In this document: piece by piece, positions 22,795 through 35,865 of the stretch | Layout: every line of letters begins with the position of its first letter | Numbering within the stretch: position 1 is the first letter of the stretch | From: Strongylocentrotus purpuratus | Taxonomy: Eukaryota; Echinodermata; Echinoidea; Camarodonta; Strongylocentrotidae | Direction: 5' to 3' | Assembly (NCBI RefSeq): GCF_000002235.5 | Contig: NW_022145603.1 | Span: 33,942,280-34,006,279 of the forward strand | DNA: 64,000 bases | Position numbers and translations under genes: made by a program | The notes under the pieces: generated by a model | Told to the model about the DNA's origin: nothing | The model's input: the letters and a program-made list of their open reading frames with translations, nothing else | The model's database searches: none

Positions 22795-23541
22795 AGCCGT
22801 GTTGCCATTTTCATTAAATAGCAATATGAGACAGCCATTTTGCGGTTTCATGACATATAGCCTATAATTTATTGATAAAAAATGGTACAGCAACTTGGAA
22901 ATTAATTAAAGGCCTCTGGGAAAGACATTGAATTAATTAATCCAATGATTATCAATATAACTATAAGTTGTATTGAAGTAACAATTAGTTTTCATCGATA
23001 GATGAAGGTCTAAGCTAAATATATACACCGAAATTAACCCCCACGATATCTTATGTGTATATCGTTTCTTTAAAATTATGTGAATCTTAATTTACTCAAA
23101 ACGACTGGCTCGTGACTCTATAGCTGCATAGGACCTGCATTGGCGTTCCCCAAATATAAAGGGGTATTTTTCACGCATCAAAGTCCGGCCCGTGATACAC
23201 TAAAATCCGACCCTTATTGACTTTACACCCCGGAGATAGGGGGGGGGGGGTGTGCATGCTTTCAAAGGGAGGGAACATGCATACACCGAGTTGTGGAAGG
23301 GGGCCGGGGGGGGGAGGGGGGTTCTATTTCCGATCTTTCCTGATTTTGGGTTTGCAATTTTGCCTTAAAACATTCACACCCTGTAATTTTATGTTTAATG
23401 TTAGGCCTACTTATTCTGAATGTGCTCGTTCATTCTTGCAAAATATCCAATATCCAATTTTATTTAGCTGCATTTCCTTGGTACGTGGGGCTGATCGATA
23501 CCGCACTACTCGCGCACCACACGTACAACGGAGGCCCTTCC
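22795..23541. other. Intergenic DNA with G-rich repeat
   Basis: No gene supported. Positions 23140-23290 are an inverted copy of 34045-34180 (words aaagtccggcccgtgat and ggggtatttttcacgc). G runs occur at 23239-23249 and 23300-23320. Confidence 0.5.
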
Positions 23542-24814
23542 TTAAAGGTACTCTCATTTGCAGCTACAATTAATTCTGTGTACGGAACTTTGCAGGAATG
23601 ATTGAATATGTCACGTATATATCTGTGACATTTAAACGTTATAGCAGTGTCCTAGTATTCAAATTATGCAAGTAAACCCGTTTACCTTCTAGACTCCACT
23701 GTCAAACACTAATGAGTGACTGACTGACTTCGTTTTTTCGTTGATAATAACAAGGGGCGGCGATCCCGGGGGTTTTATAAAGGGTCGGATCACCCCCACC
23801 CCCCGGAATTTGTTTTAAAGAGTGGGGAAAAAGTTGTAGCAAATACTGACTAAATACTGCAACACACGTTTAGGCTCTTGCTGGACGGTTGCCCAAAAGT
23901 GTAGAGTTTAGACTAATATATAATATATATAATATGCTTCAAAATTTACAAGTAAATATTGTAGAAAATCTGTATTCTGTTGGTATATCGTAAGCACAGT
24001 TTACACTGTATTTTTCCAAGATTAAGAATTATAGAAATAGATCAGTGCTACCAAAATAAATATTCCGCTAGCTCTTTTAAAGAAGTCGTATTTAACAATG
24101 TTAAATCTGAGATGCATGGCCCTACGTGTTATCAGTGTTTGTGATAAGGTGTAATATTGAAGCCCTAACAAAAAAAAAATGCGCTTAAAAATGATCAAGA
24201 AGTGCCTCAAAAAAGTAAAAAATATAATCTTTGAGTGACCGGTTTTACCATACTCGTTTCCCCAATAGACTGTAGTGTTATGAAAACCGTTAGGAAAAAG
24301 AAAAAGTATATTGCTTGTTTTTATACCATAGTTTTGCTAAGGATGTAATTTTGTAATACAACAAAACTTCAAAAACCTGTGAGGGGGAGTGACTTCCGTC
24401 GCCTTTGCCCCTCTCGTTCACAATGCTCCCTCGTCCCTCGAATTTCGCCCTCCCCCCGGTCATGAAAAGAAATCACCGCCCCTGGTAATAACACAAAATG
24501 AGCTGTAAAGGGTACATGAGCATTAACTTTGATTTTGTCTACATCAATAACCCACTTCTTGTATGGCCAAAATTAAACTGATTGAATCTTTGCGCAGCAC
24601 AAATTTGTACAACCATTCGGTACAAGGGTCTGGAAATCAGACTATTACTAGATGGATTGCAATCACTATATGTAAAGTCGAGTCGACAACAAATGGTCGT
24701 CATTTTCCCACTAAAAGACATTTTGAAACCCTTTCATTTTGAGGGAAGTTGTAAATAATAAGTATTATCTTGGAGGGGGGGGGGGAGGCTGCAAATGGGA
24801 CATAGTACCTTTAA
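23542..24814 (-). mobile_element. TTAA-flanked MITE interrupted by a hAT-like insertion
   Basis: Outer ends TTAA-AGGTACT... and ...GGGACATAGTACCT-TTAA. In reverse it matches the whole uninterrupted copy at 44044-44584. The central 733 bp (23753-24485) have no counterpart there. Confidence 0.9.
23753..24485. mobile_element. hAT-like non-autonomous element
   Basis: Ends AGGGGCGGCGAT and ATCACCGCCCCTGG are imperfect inverted repeats. TAATAACA lies on both sides (23745-23752 and 24486-24493), an 8-bp duplication typical of hAT. The uninterrupted copy near 44380 has a single TAATAACA at this point. Confidence 0.85.
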
Positions 24815-25338
24815 TAAGCCAATCAAAGAATGTCAACATCACTGTTTCTAATGGGAAGTCTAAAGAGTAAAGTCTAGCTAAAGGAGAACTACGCCATTTT
24901 TACCGCTTCATCCCATTTTCTCAATATCTGTTCATCGGTTACGTTGGTTTGATTGGGGAATCGGAGACCTATTTTCAGTTAGATAATATACTAGCGTTTT
25001 GTCGTGATAAAATTTAGTTTACTGTTCTGTCCTTTGAGTTTGACAATCTCCAATTTCAGTTTGATGCAGATAAAGGGATCGATCGTTGATGTTATTCATG
25101 TGGATGGATCAGACTCAGATTCAGACTCGATCATAGCACGCACGTTCATGGTTTAATAATTGTGTGACGGAATTAAGACCAATGAAGTGGAAATATCATA
25201 TCTTGTTGGTCAATGAGCACAGATAAATAATGTTTGTGAGACAACTCTCAACCGCATGGCTGCATCACCAATGGTCATCTCCAATCCATGTGGATCTAGA
25301 TCAGTATCCGAGTCATTGGTCAAGGAGCACAGACTCAG
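24815..25338 (+). promoter_or_regulatory. 5' flank of ANK-1, shared with ANK-2
   Basis: Positions 24985-25180 are homologous to 38490-38640 before ANK-2 (gttttgtcgtg, actgttctgt, tttgacaatctc, ttatgtgacggaa). This conservation between paralogues suggests a common 5' UTR or promoter. Positions 25200-25330 also contain decayed ankyrin-like words (ttggtcaaggagcac). No promoter motif could be assigned. Confidence 0.45.
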
Positions 25339-28300
25339 ATGGATGATAATGATGGTCATCAGACAGTGACACGTCTTCACCGTGCATCGCACAATGGTAA
25401 TCTCGATGCAATTCAGTATCTCATTGGTCAAGGAGCACCGATTGACAGTGGTAATAGTGAAGGTCAGACACCTCTTCATTTTGCATCACGAAATGGTCAT
25501 CTCGATGTAGTTCGGTATCTCATTGGTCACGGAGCACCGGTTGGTAGTAGTGACAATGATGGTCAGACACCTCTACACTGTGCAGCACGCGATGGTCATC
25601 TCGATGTAGTTCGGTATCTCGTTGGACAAGGAGCACCGATTGACAGGGGTGATAATGAAGAGACACCTCTTCACTGTGCAGCACGCGACGGTCATCACCA
25701 TGTAGTATCTCGTTGGTCAAGGAGCACCGATTGACAGTGGTGATGGTGGTGGCATGACACCTCTTCACTTTGCATCACGCAACGGTCATTTCAATGTAGC
25801 TCAGTACCTCGTTGGTCAAGGAGCACTGGTTAATAACCTTGATAATGATGATCAGACACCTCTTTACTGGGCATCACACAATGGTCACCTTGATGTAGTT
25901 CAGTACCTCGTTGGTCAAGGAGCACTGGTTGATGGGGGCGATAACGATGGTCAGACACCTCTTTACTGGGCATCATGCAATGGTCACCTTGATGTAGTTC
26001 AGTACCTCGTTGGTCAAGAAGCACTGGTTGATAAGCGTGATGATGATGGTCAGACACCTCTTCACTGTGCAGCACGCAAAGGTCATCTCCGAGTAGTTCA
26101 GTACCTCGTTGGTCAAGAAGCACTGGTTGGTAAGCGTGATAATGATGGTCAGACACCTCTACACTGTGCATCACGCGATGGTCATCTCGATGTAGTTCGG
26201 TATCTCGTTGGACAAGGAGCACCGATTGACAGGGGTGATAATGATGAAGAGACACCTCTTCACTCTGCAGCACGCGACGGTCATCACCATGTAGTTCAGT
26301 ATCTCGTTGGTCAAGGAGCACCGATTGACAGTGGTGATGGTGGTGGCATGACACCTCTTCACTTTGCATCACGCAACGGTCATTTCAATGTAGTTCAGTA
26401 CCTCGTTGGTCAAGGAGCACTGGTTAATAACCTTGATAATGATGGTCAGACACCTCTTTACTGGGCATCATACAATGGTCACCTTGATGTAGTTCAGTAC
26501 CTCGTTGGTCAAGGAGCACTGGTTGATGGGGGCGATAACGATGGTCAGACACCTCTTTACTGGGCATCATGCAATGGTCACCTTGATGTAGTTCAGTACC
26601 TCGTTGGTCAAGAAGCACTGGTTGATAAGCGTGATGATGATGGTCAGACACCTCTTCACTGTGCAGCACGCAAAGGTCATCTCCGTGTAGTTCAGTACCT
26701 CGTTGGTCAAGAAGCACTGGTTGATATAAGCGTGATAATGATGGTCAGACACCTCTACACTGTGCAGCACGCGATGGTCATCTCGATGTAGTTCGGTATC
26801 TCGTTGGACAAGGAGCACCGATTGACAGGGGTGATAATGATGAAGAGACACCTCTTCACTGTGCAGCACGCGACGGTCATCTCCATGTAGTTCAGTATCT
26901 CGTTGGTCAAGGAGCACTGGTTAATAACCTTGATAATGATGATCAGGCACCTCTTTACTGGGCATCATACAATGGTCACCTTGATGTAGTTCAGTACCTC
27001 GTTGGTCAAGGAGCACTGGTTGATGGGGGCGATAACGATGGTCAGACACCTCTTTACTGGGCATCATGCAATGGTCACCTTGATGTAGTTCAGTACCTCG
27101 TTGGTCAAGAAGCACTGGTTGATAAGCGTGATGATGATGGTCAGACACCTCTTCACTGTGCAGCACGCAAAGGTCATCTCCGAGTAGTTCAGTACCTCGT
27201 TGGTCAAGAAGCACTGGTTGGTAAGCGTGATAATGATGGTCAGACACCTCTACACTGTGCATCACGCGATGGTCATCTCGATGTAGTTCGGTATCTCGTT
27301 GGACAAGGAGCACCGATTGACAGGGGTGATAATGATGAAGAGACACCTCTTCACTCTGCAGCACGCGACGGTCATCACCATGTAGTTCAGTATCTCGTTG
27401 GTCAAGGAGCACCGATTGACAGTGGTGATGGTGGTGGCATGACACCTCTTCACTTTGCATCACGCAACGGTCATTTCAATGTAGTTCAGTACCTCGTTGG
27501 TCAAGGAGCACTGGTTAATAACCTTGATAATGATGGTCAGACACCTCTTTACTGGGCATCATACAATGGTCACCTTGATGTAGTTCAGTACCTCGTTGGT
27601 CAAGGAGCACTGGTTGATGGGGGCGATAACGATGGTCAGACACCTCTTTACTGGGCATCATGCAATGGTCACCTTGATGTAGTTCAGTACCTCGTTGGTC
27701 AAGAAGCACTGGTTGATAAGCGTGATGATGATGGTCAGACACCTCTTCACTGTGCAGCACGCAAAGGTCATCTCCGTGTAGTTCAGTACCTCGTTGGTCA
27801 AGAAGCACTGGTTGATATAAGCGTGATAATGATGGTCAGACACCTCTACACTGTGCAGCACGCGATGGTCATCTCGATGTAGTTCGGTATCTCGTTGGAC
27901 AAGGAGCACCGATTGACAGGGGTGATAATGATGAAGAGACACCTCTTCACTGTGCAGCACGCGACGGTCATCTCCATGTAGTTCAGTATCTCGTTGGTCA
28001 AGGAGCACTGGTTAATAACCTTGATAATGATGATCAGGCACCTCTTTACTGGGCATCATACAATGGTCACCTTGATGTAGTTCAGTACCTCGTTGGTCAA
28101 GGAGCACTGGTTGATGGGGGCGATAACGATGGTCAGACACCTCTTTACTGGGCATCATGCAATGGTCACCTTGATGTAGTTCAGTACCTCGTTGGTCAAG
28201 AAGCACTGGTTGATAAGCGTGATGATGATGGTCAGACACCTCTTCACTGTGCAGCACGCAAAGGTCATCTCCGTGTAGTTCAGTACCTCGTTGGTCAAAA

Positions 28301-28538
28301 AGCACTGGTTGATAAGCGTGATAATGATGGTCAGACACCTCTTTACTGGGCATCAAACTATGGTCATCTTGAAGTAGTTCAGTACCTTGTAAGTCAAGGA
28401 GCACAGGACGATTTGGGCGATGACGATGAACATACACCTCCATTTCGCCCCATATCCCCATGTTTTGGCGCACCCTCGAAGTCTCATCAGTACAAAGAAC
28501 ACTACTACTCACCGTCGATAGCGAAAAAATTGTTTTAG
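25339..28538 (+). pseudogene. ANK-1: ankyrin-repeat gene with frame breaks
   Basis: About 31 ankyrin repeats of 33 codons (consensus DNDGQTPLHxASxNGHLDVVQYLVGQGA) fill the region, but no single frame spans it. The frame changes at about 25703, where 5 bases (ttcag) are missing relative to the sister repeat, and at about 26725 and 27816, where an extra ta occurs. Frame pieces are 25339-25734, 25754-26791, about 26735-27882 and about 27826-28538 (TAG). The 1091-bp segment from 25830 recurs at 26921 and, in part, at 28012, each copy carrying the same extra ta. The C-terminal 40 codons leave the repeat and end at 28538. Either a pseudogene or an assembly-affected copy. Ankyrin repeats bind proteins; the partner is unknown. 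Confidence 0.8.
25830..28400. repeat. 1091-bp tandem duplication within ANK-1
   Basis: Start points 25830, 26921 and 28012 are spaced exactly 1091 bp (11 x 99 + 2). Copies are almost identical in nucleotide sequence. Because the period is not a multiple of three, each copy shifts the reading frame. Confidence 0.92.
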
Positions 28539-28544
28539 GAAATA

Positions 28545-29549
28545 GTTTGCGCCGACTCAGCCAGCCGCTGAACAAGCGGGGGGGGGGGGGGGGTTAAGAA
28601 GAAATTTTAATTTTTGTTTTGTCCAATTTTTTAAGAAATATGTTGAAAATGTATTCAAATTATGCCAGAATTTTGCTAAAAACAGCGAAATAATTTTTTT
28701 CGATTGTTTTCGAGGGCAAACAAAATTTGTGAAAAAAAAGTGTGAAAAAAAAGAAAAAGAACAAAATTCTTCACAAACAATTTTTTTGGGGAAAAATAAA
28801 TTTTGAAAAAATAATTCAAGAGAGAACAAAAATTTCGAAAACAAAAATTGAAAACAAAAATTACCCTAGGTAATGGTGTAATGTGTGTAATTGGTGACAT
28901 ACAGTCCTCAAGAGGGCTGTCATTTCACCAGCTGGTTAATATTGGAAAGTGACCGGCAAGGAAAATAAAACAATTTGGATCCTCACAATTGATATCCCGT
29001 GACGAGCTCTAATCTCGGTATCTGTTTAAGCTATCTTATATACCTAGTTGTTCGGGGCAATTTTCTTAACTTTTTTGGAGTGTTTTTCCTCAACACTAAA
29101 TTATTATATTATACACTTTCTCACAGGTTTCACGGCAAAGCACTCAACAATACAAATGCATAATACTGATATCTCCATGCTCAGATCCTCATTAAATTCA
29201 TTCACATTATCAGGGGCGGCGATTTGTTTTCATGACGGGGGGGGGGGGGCGAAATGCGAGGGACGAGGGAGCAGTGGCGTAATGCGCAAAAACGTTTTGG
29301 GGGCAGAAGAAAAAGATCCGCATCACCACCACTGTTACATGTTACGCAGGCCCTGGGAACGTTTTTCAAAGTGGGGGGGGGGGGGCTATAGTATATACGA
29401 TCAGGTAGTGCAAAGCAAAGCAAATTGGAGCGTGATTGTCGTGGGGTCTAGGCAGGCGCGTACGCAGGATTTTTTCAAGGGGGGGGGGTTTAACATTTAT
29501 AAATCGGGCCGAAAATTTCGCAACGACTCAGCCAGCCGCTGAATAAGCG

Positions 29550-29586
<37 letters not shown>

Positions 29587-29691
29587 AAGAGGTCACTTTT
29601 TTTTTTTTGGTCCCAAAAAAATCGTAACGACTCAGCCGACCGCTGAATAAGCGGGGGGGGGGGGTAAGAGGACACATTTAAATTAATTAAA

Positions 29692-29722
<31 letters not shown>

Positions 29723-30110
29723 TTACATTCCTTACTAAAATTATAGTATAAAAAAACAAGCAATATACTTTTTTCACACTTCAATTTTCTCGGTATTTAC
29801 TTTTACATTTTGAAGGATATTATGCGAGGGAGCGTAGCTACCGAGTGAGAATATTTTTGCATTTTTTATTTGTCTAAACGCTGCACTCTTGGGCCCTGCA
29901 GAACCTAAAAGTGTGTTGCAGTCTTTAGTCAGTATTTGCTATACATTTTTTTTGTGTGCACTTTTTCAAATTTTGAGGGGGGACGTGTCCACGCGTCCAG
30001 TGGCGGATCCAGGGGGGTGCAAATTTTCAAATTTTCGAGGGCAAAAAAAAAAAAATGTGCTCACAAACTGCTCATTCCAAGGTCCTGCACATGTAAGTTA
30101 TATTTTTTTT
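28545..30110. other. Intergenic G-run-rich DNA with hAT-like ends
   Basis: No gene supported. The motif gactcagccagccgctgaa followed by a G run occurs at about 28553, 29524 and (variant) 29629. hAT-like terminal words caggggcggcgat (29213), cagtggcgtaatg (29274) and cagtggcggatcc (29999) mark nested decayed elements that I could not delimit. Confidence 0.5.
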
Positions 30111-32960
30111 AGATAACTATAACGTTAGTAGTAAATATTTAGACAAATTTCTGTAATGGTTTTGATTACTAAGTACACTATTCCTGTAAACTAATTGTAC
30201 GTTTACTAATGATTGCAATAACATGTAAAAATGGCTATCATGAATCATGATTTTAAATAATAAAATAGAGTATTAATCTGTATTATAAATGATGCAATGA
30301 GCAGATCTCTTCTATGGGCCAGGCATTGATGGAGCTGTGGTACCATGAAAGTGAAACTGGTTTTATGAGGTGGATGATATATGAATTAACAAGGCCACTG
30401 ATTTAGGTTAGGAGGGGTGTGTGGGGGGGGGGGGCGTCCTATCATCTTCTTTTTGCATTCCTTTCTCCTTCATTGACATGATTTGATTGAAGGATTAGAG
30501 AGCTGGACATTTAAGAAATTACAAAGTTAGCTACATGTATGAGTAATTGTAAAATTGTTCATTTATAAAAACTTCAGTCAATGGATGACTGAGGCACTCT
30601 TTTTACATTTTTCTAAAGTAAGTCTGGGCTTTTCTTTGTTTTTGTATTGCAGAATCCTAGGTAAAGTGATTAATTTAATTATCTGTTTCGTACTTCACAC
30701 CTATCTGTATTCATATTATTTTGTTAATGTTTTCATATAATCCCAATCATATCTGTTTGTATGAATGTTATATCAATTTAGGACATACTGTTTGTCTATA
30801 AAATTGATCTATATATTTGTCATTCAAGACAAAATATGACTTGTTTCAGTTTGAAATAATGGAAGGACTAAAAATTGTTATAATTTGTATATTATTATGT
30901 TACTGGATTTTTGTTGAATTGTATTGGCTAATGGCTCTAACTTGATTAAAAATACTGTTTACAATTTTGGGATTGAAAATGATAGTGTGTGAATCGTGCA
31001 CAATGAAAAAAAGGAAAGCTCAAGGCCTATTTATTTTCATTAAATCTTGAGATTTATTATTTTACACTGTTTCTTTCTCATAGTATTTTGTATAAGTGTG
31101 TTTATAAAATGCACTTTGTATTAAAGGTTCAGTAATATTGCCTACAAATTGCATTTTTTTAACAGAAATTTTCTCAAGATTATTTTCTTGTCAATAGATG
31201 TTGGATTGAGTGCGGATAATTGCCCGAAATTCTAAACAGTACCTTTAACGGAGGAAGTATTTAATGAGAAGCACTTTTGTCAGGCTTATATCGAATCATT
31301 TGGTCATCGCGTTGGGTCGGGCGGTCGCGTTACCTGACCTTTATTCACGAAATGTTTGGGTTAATGTTTGTGAAATAAACCCCTCTCATCTACTAATGCC
31401 CTGGTCCACTTTACATGACACTTTGAGAAAACTATATGGCAAATCTATGAACGTTGCATGATATAATCTCACTTTCGTTTCACAAAAAATCTTTTAACGC
31501 GACCGCCCGACCGGACACGATGACCCAGTGATTCGAAGTGGGCCCTTTTTCATGAGTTACATACAAGGGATGGTTGTAAATTCTCTTACTATATAAGAAC
31601 TGAGATTCTATAAGTATATACTGAGTCGTATGGTATGCATGTTGCAAATATATTATAGTTTAAAATGTACCGGTAATGCATATTGCAAAATTTGTAAAGT
31701 TACTATGATACATAAACATGGTTATTTTACCACACATAGTTTATGAATGACTTTATTATAGAATAGCTGATCCCAGAAAATAAAGAAAAAATAAATAAGG
31801 TGATTGGTTCCCTGTCAATCATGAATTGTGTTGCATATTTCTTGGCATTCCATAGACTACATAGCTTTAGATTTGTGTAAAGAGATGATAATAAGCACTG
31901 ATTTAGTCTTTTATTGTTGTAGCTATAGAGCTTTATGAATCTAATTAAAAACCTATTTCATGCAAAATTAAAATAGTATGAGCCCAGTCTCCTTTTGAAT
32001 CATAGAATAATCTAACATAATCCTACTAATCAACAATTTCAATTGAAAATGAAAGGTTATATTGAATTAAATCTATTACTTGCATTAAAAAAAAAAAAAA
32101 AATTGTTATTGTTTAAAAAAAAGAAAGGTATCTTAAAACAGACAATGTAATACATTACATTTCTTCATGTGTTTAATTTCTAGAGAAGTTTTCAATATTG
32201 CCTTGCCGTAAGGCTTTGGATTTATATATATACCGGTATACACTGTATATTACAATGTAGCTCAAAATAAGTAAAATCATTTGGTAGGTTTTTAAAGGCA
32301 AGCTCAAAATAAGATGAAAATATGTAACATTTAAGAAGTGATTTTGTCTACAATTATTATCAAGAAAAATAAGGGATGACATGTCTGACATACTTAGCCC
32401 ACATCATAGTTCTTAATAATGAAAGTAATTTGTTGAAGGAAGTGAACATTCATCATTTTGTCTGAAAGCCAAAATGACTGATTCTATGAAATCAGAGTAA
32501 TTCCATCTGGTGCATGTATCAGAATGTATTAGATATGTGGGCCAATTTTATCTAGTAAACATTTTGTGCTGGTTGATTGCCATTATTAGTGATTCTGTCT
32601 TTGTAAAGATTTATGAAAGTAGTGCAAAAGGAGAAGAAAATCAAAATATATTTCCTATAATTTATGAATAACTGTTTTGATTTTGTGATATGTTGCATTT
32701 TCAACTTTTCTCAATCAATACAAAAAGGAAGAGACAGACAGATGGAGATGGGGGAGGGTGAGATGCAGAAATACAGGTCTATAGAGTTTAGAGATAAAGA
32801 AAAAGGGGGAGGGAGTGCTCATTAGAGATTGCAATGACATCCGGGGGATAGATAAAACGTATGAGTTCAAGTAACAGCAAAAGTGGGAATCAGCCATCTG
32901 AAAAAAATTGAAAGGAACAATAGAGTGAAAGAGAGTTAGAGAGATTGAAGAATTTTTTCC
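30110..32960. repeat. Segmental duplication block B
   Basis: Collinear with block A and lacking the 16684 MITE, the 17255 SINE and 17480-18445. Its 3' portion is also homologous to block C. No coding gene is supported; short frames are not conserved between blocks. Confidence 0.87.
30946..31248. mobile_element. TTAA-type MITE in block B
   Basis: Begins TTAA-AAATACTGTTTA and ends TAAACAGTACCT-TTAA; counterpart of 18710-19012 in block A. Confidence 0.82.
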
Positions 32961-33049
32961 GGGGATCCACAAACTACAAGCACTGCTTTTTAGTGAATCC
33001 CCCCATTTCCTCAGAAATTTATTTTTTTGTAATAATTTTATTATGTGCA

Positions 33050-33235
33050 AAAGTGTATGTGTATAGTTACATGTACCTGAAAAAATGAATTATGTATGAA
33101 AAAACGTAATACATTTGTTTATCTTTCTGTTGGAAATGAAATACATATGAATTGAGTTGAATTGAACGATATCCTTCAATCTCTTAAATTTCTTCCACTT
33201 TTAACTCTTTTTCTCACTCTCTCTCTCTCTCTGCG
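33050..33235. other. LINE-like tail and inverted block fragment
   Basis: 33120-33168 ends in gaattgagttgaattgaac, a tail style common in CR1/jockey LINEs. 33165-33232 is the inverted complement of block A 20825-20878 (gatatccttcaatctctta), so the end of block B is rearranged here. Confidence 0.5.
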
Positions 33236-34470
33236 CGGATCCAGGATTTCTTAGGGGGGGGGGGGCAAATTTGAAATCATGTGAGCCAAATATTGGTACT
33301 AATGGTGACCATCAGTGGCGTAATGAACAAAAGCGTTTGAAGGGGGGGGGGGGCAGGAAAAAAAAGTTTTTCAAAGTAGGTGGGGGAGGCTAAAGCATTT
33401 ATTATCACGTAGAGCGTATAGCATAAATTGACGTGGGGTTCAGGGGAAAAGTCACGGCGGGGGTCAAGGGGCGGAGCCGCCTGAAGCTCAGGGGGTATGG
33501 GCATTAATTAAGGTCAGGTGAGCATATTTTGATACCTTATTAATGACAATGGCAGGTCACCAATTAGTGTGGGGTCCATGGGGCTGAGCCCCAGGGAACT
33601 CGGGGATTTGAGGCATTTTATAACGGTCAGATAAGCATTTGGGGGCACGCCTTAGGGTCCTTGGTGAGGTCCAGGGGGTGGAGCCCCCGGAAGCTCAGGG
33701 GTTTTAGGCATTAATTACGGTCATATGAGCATATTTTGATACCTTATTTGTGACTAGCTGGCAGGTCACTAATTGGCGTGGGGTCCAGGGGTGGAGCCCC
33801 AAAAGCTCAGGGTTTTTATGCATTACATTACCGTCAGATGAGCATCCAAGAGCCCGCTTTAGGGCCCTAGGTGGAGTCCTGGGGCTCATGGGTATTAGGC
33901 ATCACTTACGGTCAGACGAGCGGATTTTGATTTTTTTTTTGTGACACTGGCAGATCACTAATTGGCGTGTGGTCCAGGGGGAGCCCTGCCCCCCCCCCCT
34001 CCGCTCCACTCAGTGTTATTTAAGGTACGCATATACATGTTCCCTCCTTTTGAAAACACCCCCCTAAGTCCGGTGTGTAAAGTCAATACGGGCCGGATTT
34101 TTGTGTACTACGAGACGGACTTTGGTGCGTGAAAAGTACCCCTTTACCGGACATTTTGGGAACACGCTTGGTATCCCTCCGTTCACGGAGTGGGGGGGGG
34201 GGGGGGAGGAGCGGAGCCCCGGAAGCTTAGGGGTTTTAGGCAATAAATTACCGTCTGATGAGCATCCAGGGGCCCGCCTTAGGGCCTTCAATTGAGTCCA
34301 GGGGGCAGAGCCCCCGTTAGATCAGGGTTTTAGGCATTTAATCACGGTCAGATGAGCATATTTTGATATTGAGCATGATTTTGATATATCGTGACATTGC
34401 CAGGTCACTATTTTTTCTTTCTCTCTTTAATATGCTTTTTAAAAAAAAATGCAGGGGGGGATGAGCTCGA
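33236..34470. repeat. Degenerate ~200-bp G-rich tandem repeat
   Basis: Words such as gcaggtcactaattggcgtg, ggtccagggg, gagccccc, ttttaggcatta and cagatgagcat recur at about 33553, 33761, 33949 and 34398. A foreign piece at 34045-34180 is the inverted counterpart of 23140-23290. No gene. Confidence 0.65.
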
Positions 34471-35213
34471 GCCCCCCGAGCCCTGCCGTTTCGAGGGCCC
34501 TGAGTCATGCATATTTCTTGCCTGACTGTACATTTGGGAATTTTTCATTTACCAACAAACGCATAAAAGAGTATAATTTTTTACTAACAATCCCGGAAAA
34601 TTATGCCATTTCACAACATTTGTAAATCGCTGGTAGCGAATTAGAAATAAACCACGGTTGATTTTTTTTTGGCGGAAGGGGGGGTCTGCCCCCCCCCCCC
34701 GCCTCCCTCCATCAGTACGCAAGTGGTGTCCAGTGGCGTATCTGGCTCTTACTTTCGTTTAGGGGGGACGAGAGGGGCGCAAAAGCATATCTTTCCCCAT
34801 TTTCTTTTCTTTTACCTCTTTATTTTCTTTCCTTTTCTATCCTCTTTAACTTTCCCTCCCTTCCTTCTCTTTCTCTCTCTTTCTCTCTGTTTGCTGAGGG
34901 GGTAGTGGGGAGGCAAGAGCCTTTCGCCCCTCCCCCCGATCCACACCTTGTTGGCGGGAAAATCGCAACTGATATCTCCCTTCTTTACTGTTCTTCTTCT
35001 TCTTTTTTGCCTTCCCTTTGTCTCCTCTTTTCCTTTTTCTTTCCCTTTCCTTCCTTCTCTCTCTCTCTCTCTCTCTCTTTTTTGGCGGGTGGGGAGGGAA
35101 GAGGCAATGCCCTTTCGCCCCACCCCCTATCTCCTTCTCTTCCACCTTTTCTAATTCTCTTCTCCCTTTTCTTTCCTTTTTTCTCTCCCCTTTTCCTTTC
35201 CCCGGCCTTCTTT

Positions 35214-35244
<31 letters not shown>

Positions 35245-35860
35245 TTTTGAGAGGGGGGACTAGGTCCCCCGGCCCCCTCCCTCTGGATCCGCACCTGATG
35301 TGCGGAGCCGTTTATCCAGTAAAAGTTTTAAGATTGATGGATGCTTCCAGTTCCCAGGTGTTTGTGGTGTTGAAGCATTTCACCTGCTATTATCATTTAT
35401 ACTATCATTATATTATCATTTATAATTGCCAGAACGCAAATTGCATACAAAGGTTAATGCTGTTCTGGGGTGAAGGTGTAGCATAAAAGAAATAGATTTT
35501 TCAACCGCTATATTTTAGTATTTTTTAAATAAATGAGTTACAATTGTTACCTATTATATATTTTCCACCAAATTTAAGTTTTACCTTCTCGGCTATGATT
35601 TTCCCTTATTAGAAAGTAAAGTGAATAAAAAGACAGGAATTCATATAGCTCCGTTTAGTCTCATTTCACAACGCCCCCTATCGTCAGCGCGGTCTCTCTA
35701 CTGATCGCGCAATCCCCAAATTTCCGTCCACACGACGGACCCAGATTTAGAGGAATGGCTAGGTCTACTTTCAACGTTGAGGGTGTGTTATTTTATCAGC
35801 TGATTGGGTGCGCTAAACGAAAACGGTACAGAGGCTGGACTAGGATCAGTTACGCCCCGG
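34471..35860. other. Pyrimidine-rich intergenic DNA
   Basis: 34790-35255 is a CT-rich low-complexity tract broken by G-rich stretches (gggggtagtggggaggcaag type). 35480-35860 holds nothing recognised. All long frames here are low-complexity. Confidence 0.5.
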
Positions 35861-35865
35861 AGTTA

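Noticed and set aside
25210-28008. Multiple minus-strand frames rich in His, Asp and Glu
   Set aside because: Shadows of the 99-bp ankyrin repeat, repeated with the same 1091-bp spacing.
34812-35145. Arg/Glu/Lys-rich minus-strand frames of about 100 codons
   Set aside because: Translation of a CT-rich low-complexity tract.
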